From the NCBI RefSeq assembly GCF_011764505.1, contig NZ_AP022839.1:2215001-2279000 (forward strand): DNA of 64,000 bases, read 5' to 3'. The notes beneath the pieces were generated by a model. It was not told the DNA's origin and did not search any database. It saw nothing but the letters and a program-made list of their open reading frames with translations. The position numbers were made by a program, and so were the translations under genes. Below, in pieces: positions 8,496 to 17,700 of this stretch. Every line of letters begins with the position of its first letter. Positions within the stretch are counted from its first letter, which is position 1. This DNA is from Legionella antarctica. Lineage in GTDB: Bacteria; Pseudomonadota; Gammaproteobacteria; Legionellales; Legionellaceae.

Positions 8496-8567
8496 GTTAA
8501 AAAAATTTACCCTAAGTGGGCTACTTTGAGTGGCCAGAGGGTGGGCTAGTAATCGTGACCCATGACA

Positions 8568-9002
8568 CTTGCATTTATTACTCAAAGTTTTGCTCTTGAT
8601 GGCCCCTTATCACTGTTAAATGCCAATAAAGATTTATTACCTTCACCTTATCCTGTTTATGTTATCAACAACTCAGCAGTCGTTAATCAACCTTATCCCG
8701 GAGCAGTAAAAGTTTTGCTGCCTACTGATAACAGTTACACTGAAGCACCTGGCTGTTATATCGCGTGTTACTCTCATAAAACCGGAGTATACAGTGTCTC
8801 TCCCAGCATTTCGGTCATGGGACAAATCAGGGTCAAAGGTCAATATATTTCACGTGTTTGCCAACCCGATGGATATCAAGGAAAAGATATCAGTGCTGAG
8901 CCAATGTTTAAGCTATTGTGTGCGAAAACAATACCTAATTGTGATGATGAGGGGTGTTGGGGTGGTGGGGATACAGGAGGATGGTTTGGCATTCAACCCT
9001 AA
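8568..9002 (+). pseudogene. exported protein truncated at its 5' end by IS21
   Basis: The frame enters directly from the IS21 end. An ATG supplied by the IS terminus (8562) could start a chimeric 146-aa product whose first residues are MTLAFITQSFA followed by LDGP, that is, the tail and cleavage site of a signal peptide without its basic N terminus. The mature part has four or more Cys (GCYIACYS, RVCQPDG, LLCAKTIPNC) and ends in a Gly/Trp-rich tail, as in small disulfide-bonded secreted proteins. I do not recognise the family. Export is probably impaired. Confidence 0.6.
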
Positions 9003-9122
9003 TTCACTTAAACTGATTGATAGTTGCTGAAGTCTGAATGTCAGGGTTTGTTGTTAATTGTTTTAGCCAAATTGTTACTCTCTATTTGTGGTACATAAAT
9101 ATTACAAAAAAATCGTCAATCT

Positions 9123-9170
9123 TCCCGCGGACAAGTCCTGAGAATGTATTCAGAACAAGCGCGGGATTTC
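9123..9170. terminator. hairpin between convergent genes, likely terminator
   Basis: TCCCGCG (9123-9129) pairs with CGCGGGA (9160-9166), and a smaller inner hairpin (CTGAGA/TTCAG) lies in the loop. It sits between the ends of the convergent genes finishing at 9002 and 9192, where a bidirectional terminator is expected. Only a short T-tract follows. Confidence 0.45.
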
Positions 9171-9191
9171 GATAGATTAAACGGTGATCTT

Positions 9192-9929
9192 TTAAGCACT
9201 CCCAAGAATATCAAAGTGATGAATATTGTTCAAAACACCATTTTTCCATCCTCCTGCAATTAAATTACTTGCCTTATTTTTAAGTGTGCTTGCAACAACT
9301 CCTTTGAAATGGAAGGTCCTTGCCGCTTCATCAACAAAGGTGTCGAATATGGCATAAGTTGCGTCATTTAGTTTTAATGCCAGCCAAAATGAAGTTTCAG
9401 GCTCTGTTTTACTGATGATACTTGCAGCCGATCGTAGCAGAGTTTCCAACTCTTTTTCCTTTCCGGGTTGGGCTTTTAAAACAATATAGCTGGCTTTAGT
9501 TGCTTTAAGAACTGTATCCGGTTGATAGTCGTTGGTAGAAAGAACTTCAGAGTTTTGGACCTTATCTAACACGCCTTTATCCCAACCACCATTTATTAAA
9601 GTGCTCGCATTTTCGTGCAAAGCAGCTGCTACTTTTCCGGAGAAATGAGCTGTTCTTCCTGCATTATCATGAAAAAAATCGAAAATAACAAAAGTTTCAT
9701 GTTCTCCCTGAAGAGCAAACCAAAATAGTGTTTGTGGTTCTGTTTCACGAACTATATCAGCTCCATTTTTCAAAAAATCAGCAAGATTTAGTTCTTGCCC
9801 TGCATTTGCTTTAAGTTGAATAATCGTTGCCTGATGCAGATCATCAACCAGTGCAGTTGAACTTGCAATTGAGGAACCAACAAGGCCTAAACCAAGCAGA
9901 CTTGAATTAAAAATATTTTTGATGTTCAT
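9192..9929 (-). CDS. exported protein with two ABM-like ferredoxin-fold domains, 245 aa
   Basis: A signal-peptide-like N terminus (MNIKNIFNSSLLGLGLVGSS) precedes two homologous halves of about 95 residues, near 31-125 and 144-240. Each half reads 'LKA.PG.E..L..LL..A..I...TEP.T.FW.AL' followed by 'FDTFVDEAARTFHF.G' and 'GGW..GVL', the pattern of putative-quinol-monooxygenase (ABM) proteins. ABM proteins usually have one domain and are cytosolic, so a tandem, apparently exported form is less common. Upstream lies a perfect palindrome (9940-9959) that matches one before the tetR gene behind it, so it is probably repressed by that TetR protein. Confidence 0.75.
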   Translation of the reverse strand: MNIKNIFNSSLLGLGLVGSSIASSTALVDDLHQATIIQLKANAGQELNLADFLKNGADIVRETEPQTLFWFALQGEHETFVIFDFFHDNAGRTAHFSGKVAAALHENASTLINGGWDKGVLDKVQNSEVLSTNDYQPDTVLKATKASYIVLKAQPGKEKELETLLRSAASIISKTEPETSFWLALKLNDATYAIFDTFVDEAARTFHFKGVVASTLKNKASNLIAGGWKNGVLNNIHHFDILGSA

Positions 9930-9939
9930 TAGGGCCTCC

Positions 9940-9959
9940 TATCTACTGGAAGGTAGATA
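9940..9959. promoter_or_regulatory. palindromic operator upstream of the ABM gene
   Basis: TATCTAC-TGGAAG-GTAGATA is a perfect 7-6-7 palindrome located 11 nt upstream of the ATG at 9929. The half-site CTATCTA/TAGATA recurs in the palindrome in front of the tetR gene (10752-10769). Binding by that TetR protein is inference from shared half-sites and gene order. Confidence 0.6.
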
Positions 9960-9984
9960 AATAAATTAAAAAAATTAGTACATT

Positions 9985-10171
9985 AACGTCAGTTATGGAT
10001 AAGAAGCTTATTAAACCCAGTCACTACCTCGATCCGTTCGCCCTGAGGAGTCGCTTTAGCGACGTCTCGAAGGGTTTTGGCCCAGTGCCTAGCCTTCGAG
10101 ACGGGCTAAAGCCCTCCTCAGGCCGAACGGAGCATGGTAAAATCTGAGTTCCTTATCCATAACTCACGTTA
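9985..10171. repeat. 187-bp palindromic repeat (MITE-like)
   Basis: The outer ends are inverted (TAACGTCAGTTATGGATAAG on the left, and the complement of CTTATCCATAACTCACGTTA on the right). Inside is a second long inverted repeat: CCGTTCG(C)CCTGAGGAG ... TCTCGAAGG near 10033-10075 pairs with CCTTCGAGAC ... CTCCTCAGG(C)CGAACGG near 10093-10132. The whole could fold into a long hairpin. No coding capacity is seen. It separates the ABM and tetR genes, and its right end provides the TAA stop of tetR. Confidence 0.8.
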
Positions 10172-10741
10172 CATTATATGATTTATAAATTGTTTCACCA
10201 AATTAATATGCGTTATGTCACCATACAAGCGTGACATTAATAAAGCCCCTTCTATTTGTAAGATCAAAAGATGGGCATAGCTATCAATAGGGTACAATAA
10301 ATTAACCTCTTCCAATTGCTTCCCTTCAGTCATAATTTCTTCAATCCAATTATAAAGTGTATTGAAGAAGTATCTGACTTTGCTCTGGACGCTCTCTGGT
10401 AATGATAAAGCGTCCGACGCAAGCATTCCACCAAGACACATCTTCTTTTCATCGCCAAAAGTTAATGAAATAACTGCATCGATCATCGCTAAAATCTTGC
10501 GCTTGGTAGTTAATTCTTGTTGTCTTTTTATAGTCTCCAGACTGATCACTATCCTTTGTAAGTGCCAATTAATAACAGCAATAGCCAAATCTTCTTTGCT
10601 GGGATAATGATAATGAATACTCGAGGTTTTAATTCCTACAGTTGCCGCAATGTCCTTATAACTAAAGGCATTGTAACCCCGTTTTTGAATTAAATTCTCT
10701 GCAGCATTCAGAATGCTTTCTTGTGTTAATGAATAGTTCAT
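10169..10741 (-). CDS. TetR/AcrR-family transcriptional regulator, about 190 aa
   Basis: The N-terminal TetR DNA-binding domain is clear: ILNAAENLIQKRGYNAFSYK, then the HTH DIAATVGIKTSSIHYHYPSK. The C-terminal ligand domain contains CLGGMLASDALSLP, as in TetR_C proteins near AcrR/NemR. I choose the ATG at 10741 rather than 10777 because the palindromic operator lies just upstream of it and the extra residues (TNYLLIDRMAG) fall before the conserved start. It probably represses itself and the ABM gene downstream. Its stop codon is formed by the terminal TAACG of the palindromic repeat, so the C terminus may have been altered by that insertion. Confidence 0.85.
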   Translation of the reverse strand: MNYSLTQESILNAAENLIQKRGYNAFSYKDIAATVGIKTSSIHYHYPSKEDLAIAVINWHLQRIVISLETIKRQQELTTKRKILAMIDAVISLTFGDEKKMCLGGMLASDALSLPESVQSKVRYFFNTLYNWIEEIMTEGKQLEEVNLLYPIDSYAHLLILQIEGALLMSRLYGDITHINLVKQFINHIM

Positions 10742-10751
10742 ACCTGCCATT

Positions 10752-10769
10752 CTATCTATCAGTAGATAG
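10752..10769. promoter_or_regulatory. palindromic operator upstream of tetR
   Basis: CTATCTA-TCAG-TAGATAG is a perfect 7-4-7 palindrome immediately before the likely tetR start (10741). It shares its half-sites with the palindrome upstream of the ABM gene, with a spacer 2 bp shorter. Autoregulation is the straightforward reading. Confidence 0.6.
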
Positions 10770-10926
10770 TTCGTCAAGTATTATTTTAAAAATATTCTTC
10801 CAGAAGAATCGATTAATGCGGACAACACATCGCGTCACTTAAGAAAAAGGTGGATAATTTTGTTGAAGGTTATATTAATCATTAACCTGATCTTTTCCTG
10901 AATAATCTGTAATAGAGAGTGGAAGA

Positions 10927-11421
10927 ATGAAGATATTAATTAATCGTGAAGTAAAAAATAAGTTTCAAAGATTGTCTTATTGTGACGGCCAAATTACGGT
11001 TGAAATCAATATTTCTTGCAAAGAAATAACAGATGACACAATTAAACCCTCTAGGTCTATAAGACAAGTTACTGCATGTTACCCCCATACTTGTTATGAT
11101 AGTACTTCAAAATTTATAATTGAAGTTGCTGTTAAGAACTCTTTAAAGCAATTTTTTTTAGAGAGCTTCCGCCAGCAGTTAGAAAAAAAAAGAGCATCTG
11201 AGATGACTCAATACTATCGGTTTTCTGAAGAGTATTATCTCTTTGATGAGGAATATAATAATTACCAAAAATTAGCAGAAAATCTGCTTCTAGAACTTGG
11301 TGCTAAATCAACTTCACCTTCTTTTTCCTACAAGAAACTTTCAATGGTTCCTTTTTTTAATCCTAATGAACTAGCTTATGAGGAAGAGTTTCCACCCTTG
11401 CCAAGCCCTCTTGGCCCCTAG
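10927..11421 (+). CDS. hypothetical protein, 164 aa
   Basis: I do not recognise this protein. It has no signal peptide or membrane segment. The N-terminal half is beta-like with a Cys-rich patch (TACYPHTCYD); the middle is helical and aromatic/acidic (RFSEEYYLFDEEYNNY); the tail is acidic and Pro-rich (EEEFPPLPSPLGP). The ribosome-binding site is GAGTGGAAG just before the ATG. It stands alone, and an imperfect hairpin follows near 11519-11546. The acidic tail is reminiscent of Dot/Icm substrates, but that is only a hint. Confidence 0.6.
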   Translation: MKILINREVKNKFQRLSYCDGQITVEINISCKEITDDTIKPSRSIRQVTACYPHTCYDSTSKFIIEVAVKNSLKQFFLESFRQQLEKKRASEMTQYYRFSEEYYLFDEEYNNYQKLAENLLLELGAKSTSPSFSYKKLSMVPFFNPNELAYEEEFPPLPSPLGP

Positions 11422-11700
11422 TTCTCTTTTAATTAATTATATTCAACATGTAAAATAGAGAACATACTCCCTGGTTTTGTTAAAGTACGCAATCTTTCAA
11501 TACCGTAAACTCCCTCCTTCTCAAGTGATTATTTCAGCTTGAGAAGAAAACCGAACAAGACAATGCTAGTAGAATACGGGTTAATTTAACTCTATTACCT
11601 TATTTCACCATACAGCTTATGAATTACAATTGCCACTTGCATCACTGCTTTGGATAATTAATACTGGTTTATTGCTTACAGTACCCACCAGAACATTCAT

Positions 11701-12318
11701 ATGAACCAGAATCCTTCAACTCGAAAAACTCTTGGTGTTTTGCTCTTTTCCGAATTTGAAACATTAGATGTCTTCGGACCGTTAGAAATGTTTGGCATGT
11801 TGCCTGATCTTATTAATATCGCCCTGATTGCCGAACAACGAGGGTTAGTCAAATCCGCTCAAGGCCAAGCTGTCTTTGCAGAATTTGATTGGAAAAATGC
11901 ACCTCACCTCGATTTATTGTTAATTCCTGGTGGTAAAGGGACCAGAAAAGAGGTTTCTAATCAACCCTTACTCAACTGGATTAAATTTCGTTCTGCTACT
12001 GCTGATCTCACGTTGTCTGTGTGTACTGGTGCAGCATTGCTTGCCAAGGCAGGTGTTCTGGACGGTCACCAAGCCACAACGAATAAATTAGCTTTTAACT
12101 GGGTAGCAGAACAAGGCCCTAATGTAAGCTGGATTGGAAAAGCGCGTTGGGTAGATGATGGTTCGGTGATTACTTCCTCTGGAATTTCCGCAGGAATTGA
12201 CATGAGTTTATATGTGATATCACGATTGTTTGGAGAAAATACCCGAGATGAATTAGTTAAAAGGGCAGAATATATAGCAAACCTGGATCCTTCCGTAGAT
12301 CCCTTTATGATTCTCTAA
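11701..12318 (+). CDS. DJ-1/PfpI family protein, isonitrile-hydratase-like, 205 aa
   Basis: The DJ-1/PfpI glutamine-amidotransferase-like fold is evident: GVLLFSEFETLDVFGPLEMF at the N terminus, LLLIPGGKGTR, and the nucleophile elbow LSVCTGAALLAKAG with Cys108. Glu20 is in the position of the acidic partner. The pattern is closest to the isonitrile hydratase (InhA)/AraC-type DJ-1 branch, without any attached DNA-binding domain. Substrate unknown. It is monocistronic, and convergent with the 708-residue gene that ends at 12365. Confidence 0.85.
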   Translation: MNQNPSTRKTLGVLLFSEFETLDVFGPLEMFGMLPDLINIALIAEQRGLVKSAQGQAVFAEFDWKNAPHLDLLLIPGGKGTRKEVSNQPLLNWIKFRSATADLTLSVCTGAALLAKAGVLDGHQATTNKLAFNWVAEQGPNVSWIGKARWVDDGSVITSSGISAGIDMSLYVISRLFGENTRDELVKRAEYIANLDPSVDPFMIL

Positions 12319-12364
12319 TTTTTAATATACTATACAGACAAAAAACACGAGTATATATTGATAC

Positions 12365-14491
12365 TCAAGCTGCTGCAGAACTTATTTGTGAGCGAAATTC
12401 TTCGAGCTCTTCTACATGAGCTTTAAGCTTTAAACACTTCGGCGGACGAAACAATCCATGTCGATAGTTTGCTTTAATTGTTGTAGCCTCTATTTCTCCA
12501 CCTGGTTCAATATCAGGTGTTTTATTGTGATTAATAATGGTATTTTTTAGATCAACAGTGACTTTAGCAACAGATTGACTTATTGATGCAAGTTCTTCCT
12601 GTAAACTGTTTTGTAATTGTTGATATTCCTGATCACTGATTTGCTTTAAACGACTTAAAACAACTAATGGAGCTTGTTGGTAACTAAGATCATTATTACT
12701 ATGGATATCGTACCATTCCAGACAAAGCTGGTGTCTTTTAATTCTATTTTCTTTTCTGCGTTCAATATCTTCCTGACTCAGAAGCCCTTGCTCGCGTTTC
12801 GCGCTATAAACCTGTTCAAGCGCATCACAGTTCTTTATTCCCTCGATATAAAAAATTCTCACTTTAGAGGCATTTTCCATAGAACCAAATGCGCCTAGCA
12901 TTCTTGCATTAACCTGAAACTCAGGAATTTCAAAAAAACCACCGTAATATCGCTCACGTACATTTTTATATAGTTCATTTTTAATGGAAACATACTTGGT
13001 AGCGAGTCCTAAACCAATTATTAAAGCAGGAATAAAAGCTGCTGTAAAAGCTAATTCAGGTAAAGCCAAAGGAGCTAAAATAACTGCAATTAAAATAATA
13101 AAAGCAACAATAATAAGGATTGGCATAATGGTTCTGAACGATTTCCAATAAGGATTTTTTTCATAAAAGGCGATGTCCTTGTATTCTTCATATAAGGGCA
13201 ATAAAGGACTCAACAAATTGGTCAATATAGATCGAGTTTCAGCAATTTGTTCATGATGTCGCGCATAGTTATATAGGTCGAGTATGGCTAAAAAAGAACT
13301 TTCATTTTGGGTAGAAAAGCTGGTGGCCTGGATGAACCCATGAGCAACGGCCATCTTACTTATAAATTCATTGACTTGATTAACAGTTTGGTTATTCCAT
13401 AAATAGGACAGTGACTGCATTAAATCTGCGGCCACTCCATTTGGCTGCATTTCCCATTTTTTTCCATGAATTAATTGTACTTGTTTTACTATGTGCTTAT
13501 GCAGTTTATTTTCATAATGTTTAAACCACCCATCCAAATTTAAGGTAGTTTTATCATGAAACGCCTTAAGAACTGCCTGAGCTATTCGATTAGCATGTTT
13601 TTTGTTGAACGCTTCAAGATTCATAAAGTCAATTTCAATTTCGCTCATTTGCTGCATGCAAAAATACAGTAAATCCGCCAACAGTTCCTCATCAACTCGT
13701 GCTAGTTCTTCCGTTATCTCTTCTGCAACCAAATACCTGGATTGTAGCTGATGGATGACGGGTTCCTCTGCTTTAAACTTACGGTAATTCAACAAGGGAA
13801 AAAATCTACTTAATTGTGTTGCATGCTCCAGTAAAGAACAACGCTGTTGCTCTAGTTGATTCTGGTGAATTCTTTTCTGGTGGTCTTCAATAGTTTCTCT
13901 AAGGGAGGTCATATTCGGATTTTGAAGAAACTCAGTGCTCCAAAGCTGAATCGCCTCATCCCTTTCTGTTTGCAGTTGATCTATATAATCTTCATGAGAG
14001 GCATAAGTACCGTTTATTTTTGACCATAAACTCAAATTATCCCTATCTTGTTTTTCTTTCTCAATTTGGGGATTCAGTTGAGTAAGAGTCGCGACTAATT
14101 TTCTTGAAAACTCAGCATTGGAGAGCAACTGCTGCTGTGATTCTGATAATAACTGAAACTCTTCTATCTCTTGGGCTAGTACTGCATGAGTAATGTGCAT
14201 AAGAATAGTTTGATATTCAACAGTGGAATTAATTGCTTCTAGTAACTCTTTTTTCTGTAGCTCCAATTGAATTTGGAAATCTCGTTTCCTTTGTTCTGCC
14301 GATCCGGTCAGCTTATGCCAAAATCCTGATGATGCTCTTAACGCGTCAGATGAGGTTAAGATACTCTGAACTACTTGAGAAAATTTTTTCCCTGGGATAG
14401 AGTCTTCAAAAACTGCTCTTGTTTTTTCAGATAAAGATTCGTAACCCGCTATAATCAAGGCAGAAGTCAACAAAAAAGTCATACAATGCAT
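12365..14491 (-). CDS. large coiled-coil protein with two membrane segments, 708 aa; effector candidate
   Basis: I do not recognise a named family. Long helical, Gln/Glu-rich regions (about residues 60-240 and 250-440) surround a hydrophobic hairpin at about 453-500 (PILIIVAFIILIAVILAPLA, then FTAAFIPALIIGLGLATKY); a further helical region ends the protein. The C terminus has a glutamate cluster (VEELEEF) 10-16 residues from the end, the layout of the E-block signal of Dot/Icm substrates. It is divergent from the 2929-residue SecA-like gene with 275 bp between them, so joint regulation is possible. A second ATG three codons in could be the true start. Effector status is inference. Confidence 0.7.
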   Translation of the reverse strand: MHCMTFLLTSALIIAGYESLSEKTRAVFEDSIPGKKFSQVVQSILTSSDALRASSGFWHKLTGSAEQRKRDFQIQLELQKKELLEAINSTVEYQTILMHITHAVLAQEIEEFQLLSESQQQLLSNAEFSRKLVATLTQLNPQIEKEKQDRDNLSLWSKINGTYASHEDYIDQLQTERDEAIQLWSTEFLQNPNMTSLRETIEDHQKRIHQNQLEQQRCSLLEHATQLSRFFPLLNYRKFKAEEPVIHQLQSRYLVAEEITEELARVDEELLADLLYFCMQQMSEIEIDFMNLEAFNKKHANRIAQAVLKAFHDKTTLNLDGWFKHYENKLHKHIVKQVQLIHGKKWEMQPNGVAADLMQSLSYLWNNQTVNQVNEFISKMAVAHGFIQATSFSTQNESSFLAILDLYNYARHHEQIAETRSILTNLLSPLLPLYEEYKDIAFYEKNPYWKSFRTIMPILIIVAFIILIAVILAPLALPELAFTAAFIPALIIGLGLATKYVSIKNELYKNVRERYYGGFFEIPEFQVNARMLGAFGSMENASKVRIFYIEGIKNCDALEQVYSAKREQGLLSQEDIERRKENRIKRHQLCLEWYDIHSNNDLSYQQAPLVVLSRLKQISDQEYQQLQNSLQEELASISQSVAKVTVDLKNTIINHNKTPDIEPGGEIEATTIKANYRHGLFRPPKCLKLKAHVEELEEFRSQISSAAA

Positions 14492-14528
14492 TACCTTAGG
14501 TTTAGACAGGAACCTTTTTTACCACAGA

Positions 14529-14548
14529 AAGATTAACGTTTTATTAAC
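14529..14548 (-). promoter_or_regulatory. possible PmrA-type box for the 708-aa gene
   Basis: On the minus strand two 9-mers, GTTAATAAA and GTTAATCTT, are separated by 2 bp, keeping TTAAT in both. This matches the tandem layout of the Legionella PmrA element (cTTAATatT, 2 bp, cTTAATatT) that controls many Dot/Icm effector genes. It ends about 37 nt before the ATG, which is close for a promoter with a normal leader, so the match may be fortuitous. Confidence 0.35.
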
Positions 14549-14635
14549 ACGTAGATTACAATTAATACACATTGACACTAAGTGTATAAATTAGTAGCAA
14601 TTCTTTTTTTTGAATAATTTATCTACACAACGCAC

Positions 14636-14664
14636 TTTAAATATTCTCTTTTTTATATTATAAT
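14636..14664 (+). promoter_or_regulatory. predicted sigma-70 promoter for the giant SecA-like gene
   Basis: A perfect TATAAT (14659-14664) lies 17 bp downstream of TTTAAA (14636-14641), about 100 nt before the GTG start. A small palindrome ACACT-A-AGTGT lies further upstream near 14576-14586 and might be a regulator site. Confidence 0.4.
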
Positions 14665-14766
14665 GCCATCTGTTTTATATGGGATAGGATAGATGATTCT
14701 TTTTAGCGAAGTTGTTTTCTTCTAGGGAAATCATTTGTTCTTATTCTTTAATATAAGGATTCACAC

Positions 14767-17700
14767 GTGCCCGCTATCTCAGAGAATAAATACCTGCAAT
14801 TAGTTTTAGACAATCTAATTACTTCCCATGAAACTGAGATAAACTATACACCCATTGAAGTTGAACTTGATCCCAAACAAATATCAAAAAAAGACATTGA
14901 TACCCTGCTGGCGTTTATTACCGAGCCGCGTAAGCGCCTCTTTATTTTTAAAATCCCGGGCGATGATTCCACCACTAATAGACTCACTTTTACTGCACGT
15001 CGTTCCGTGCTTGATAAAGCAGCTGAAACAATTTTAGAAAGTACCTCCAGTCAGCCGAAAATCAACCCGTTGAAACAAGCTTTGAATAATGGTTCTTCAT
15101 CTATTCGAGCCGCCATCCAAATTCAAAAAAGCTTCGTTGTACCCAAACAAGCCATTAGGGTAAACAATACGCAAGAAGAGCAGATTGAACAAATGGCGAA
15201 CCCGGATTTAGTACTTATCCCAATCGAGCTTCCAGAACTGCCAACCTTAACAAAGCAACTGAAGGTTCTGGGTATTCATGCGTTACAGGACTGTGCCGAA
15301 CTTAAAATCAAAGAACATCCTGATGTTTTCACGGACGGTATTATCCCCCGTAATTTGCCCAAGGGATTTTACATTGATGAAGAAAAACAGGCGCTGTGCT
15401 ATACCAATACTCCACGCAGACTACCATCTGCTTTAGCACCCACGCTAGAAAAGACGGAGCAAATAAGACTGCCCTCAGTGGAACAAACCCAAGCACTGTT
15501 ACCTTCAATTCCTATACAGCTATTAAACTCTCAATTCTCCAGATCTCAGAAAAATGCTTTAATTCGTGTCTTGCCTGCTCATTCAGCTGAAATCAGAAGT
15601 TTTCTTAATTTACTCAAGCCAGCAGAGATTGAATTCATCGTACCACTGCTCTCAAAACTATTTATTTTAGGAGGTGAAGCACACGCCAGTTTATTTGCCA
15701 GACTCCTTAATAACTGCCTAAACAAACGAATAAGTCTTGATTTTCTAAAAAATCCGGAGTTCCAAAACGCATTTTTCAGTACCCGTGGGATTAAAAATCT
15801 TCAGAAATTAGCTCATCTCCCTGCGGAACAGAGGGAGTGGTGGAATACCTTGGTTATGGCTCATCTGAGTAATGACCAGCATCATTTTGATTTTAATGCT
15901 TTTTTTGAAGCTTATACCCAAATATTCCTTCCCCGGATTGCGGAAAAAAACCTGACTCTCCCCAATCCATGCCCTATTCAACATCAAGGTCATCTACTTA
16001 TAACTTTAAACCGTGTACTGGATGTGTTGGAACATGCTGAGAACCCGCAAGAACAATGTTTGTCTCTTGCAAACCTCAATTGGGGGGCTACCGGAGTACA
16101 TTATGCCATGTCTAAAAAGCCTGAGTCGGGGCGTTTTAAACAAGTGGCTTCCTGCATGGAACTTGAAAACGAGAAAGACCTCATAACCAATCCTGAAATA
16201 ATTTATCAGGACCTGGAGAACGAAAACCTCATTCTAAGCCCTTGGTTATTTCGCTACATAGGTCAACATTGGAAGGCAGAAATCAGATTAACAGTTATCC
16301 AGGAACAACTCAAAAAAATCCAGGAACTCCCTTGGCCCCAAGTACAAAAAAATCAATTAATTTTTATTTTAACAACGACTTTTTCGCATCAATCTACTCT
16401 TACAGCGGAACAATGGAAAAATAGCCTGACTAGTTCCATTAGCCTTCTTCAATCGCTAAATCAAAGTGATCGCAGTGATTTACTGCAGGGATTATCTCGC
16501 TGCTTTCAATTCAAGCCACATCCCTCGCTTGCACAAATGCAAAAATTAGTTGAGAAATGCATTGAGCTCAAATCTGCATTTCCAGAGAAATGCTTCAAAA
16601 ATGAACTCATTAAGCCACTAACTTCCTGTTTGGAACAAGAAGGTTATGAATTGTTAAATACGCTGCAAGAGCGCATTCAAAAAACAGACAGTACTCCCGA
16701 AGAAAATCTATATTCTCTTACCGCTATTGTTTCCTATACGACAATAATACATAACAATCGCCAGGACCTGCATGCTGACTTCATCAAATTATTAGCGAAA
16801 CTTGATGAACCGAAATTAAGCCAAACAAGTGTAGACAAGTTACTAACATCTTTTAAAACATTACAAACAAAAAAAGGTGATGCTTTTTATAGCCTTGTAT
16901 TAAATACCCTAAGTCAAATTAATATTTCCAAATCCCAACCATTACCCAATATTGAAAACATTCAAAACCAACTGGCTACTCTTTCGGAATTACCTGAGAT
17001 CATACCCGTTGACCATACGACTGTTGAAAAAAAGGAGGCCTGGTTAAAAAATCTCATTATTGATAAAAATCTCTTTCCAGGTTGTGTTCTTGGTAATGGG
17101 GATATTTCCAAACTTGATGATCTTATTGTCGATGCTCTGGTTGATGCAGTTAAAAAGCGCAGTGCAGCACTAAAAGTAGAAAAATTAAAAAATGCGTTAC
17201 AAAGAAATCTACAAAATTTCATTGTACCTCAGCAACTGAGAGACCAACTAGACCTTGAACTAATGCCTCTGTTTGATGCCTTAAATAATCTTGTTCTTTT
17301 GCTGCAAACCCCTAACCCTAAGTTTCATGAAGTCATCGAAAAGTTTCACTACTTTGAAGAGAAAAAACCCGCATTGCTTGATGGAGTATACGGAGTAGGC
17401 ATTCTAGGGCGATCTAGAGGCGAGTATCTTTTAAGTTTTCTCCTCACAGGAAAGAAAAAAGATACGGACGACATGACTGGAGCAGCATTTTCTACTGTTT
17501 TAAATCAGCTGCATGGTTTATTTGTCCGGGAAATGAACGCCTTTTTTGATAATCCACAAAATAAAGCGGCTGTTAAAGATTTGGATGTTAAAACCAGTCT
17601 TGGCTGGATGGCTTCCTTCAATGAGACACATTCACTTACATTTTTATTTAAAGAAGAGCTGGTGCAGAAAAAAGTCTTACCTGCTCTGAAAAAAACCTTA

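Larger units (their letters stand above)
6052..8567 (+). mobile_element. IS21-family insertion sequence, copy 1 (2516 bp)
   Basis: Both copies in the window are 2516 bp. The ends are inverted repeats beginning TGTCATGGG(C/T)CACGATTA, and subterminal repeats of the same GCCACGATTA type recur inside the left end, as is usual for IS21. It carries istA and istB. The flanks are AGGGA on the left and CTTGC on the right, so there is no target duplication. The left flank is an antiporter gene lacking its 5' half and the right flank is a different gene lacking its 5' end; this junction therefore was not formed by simple insertion. Confidence 0.93.
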
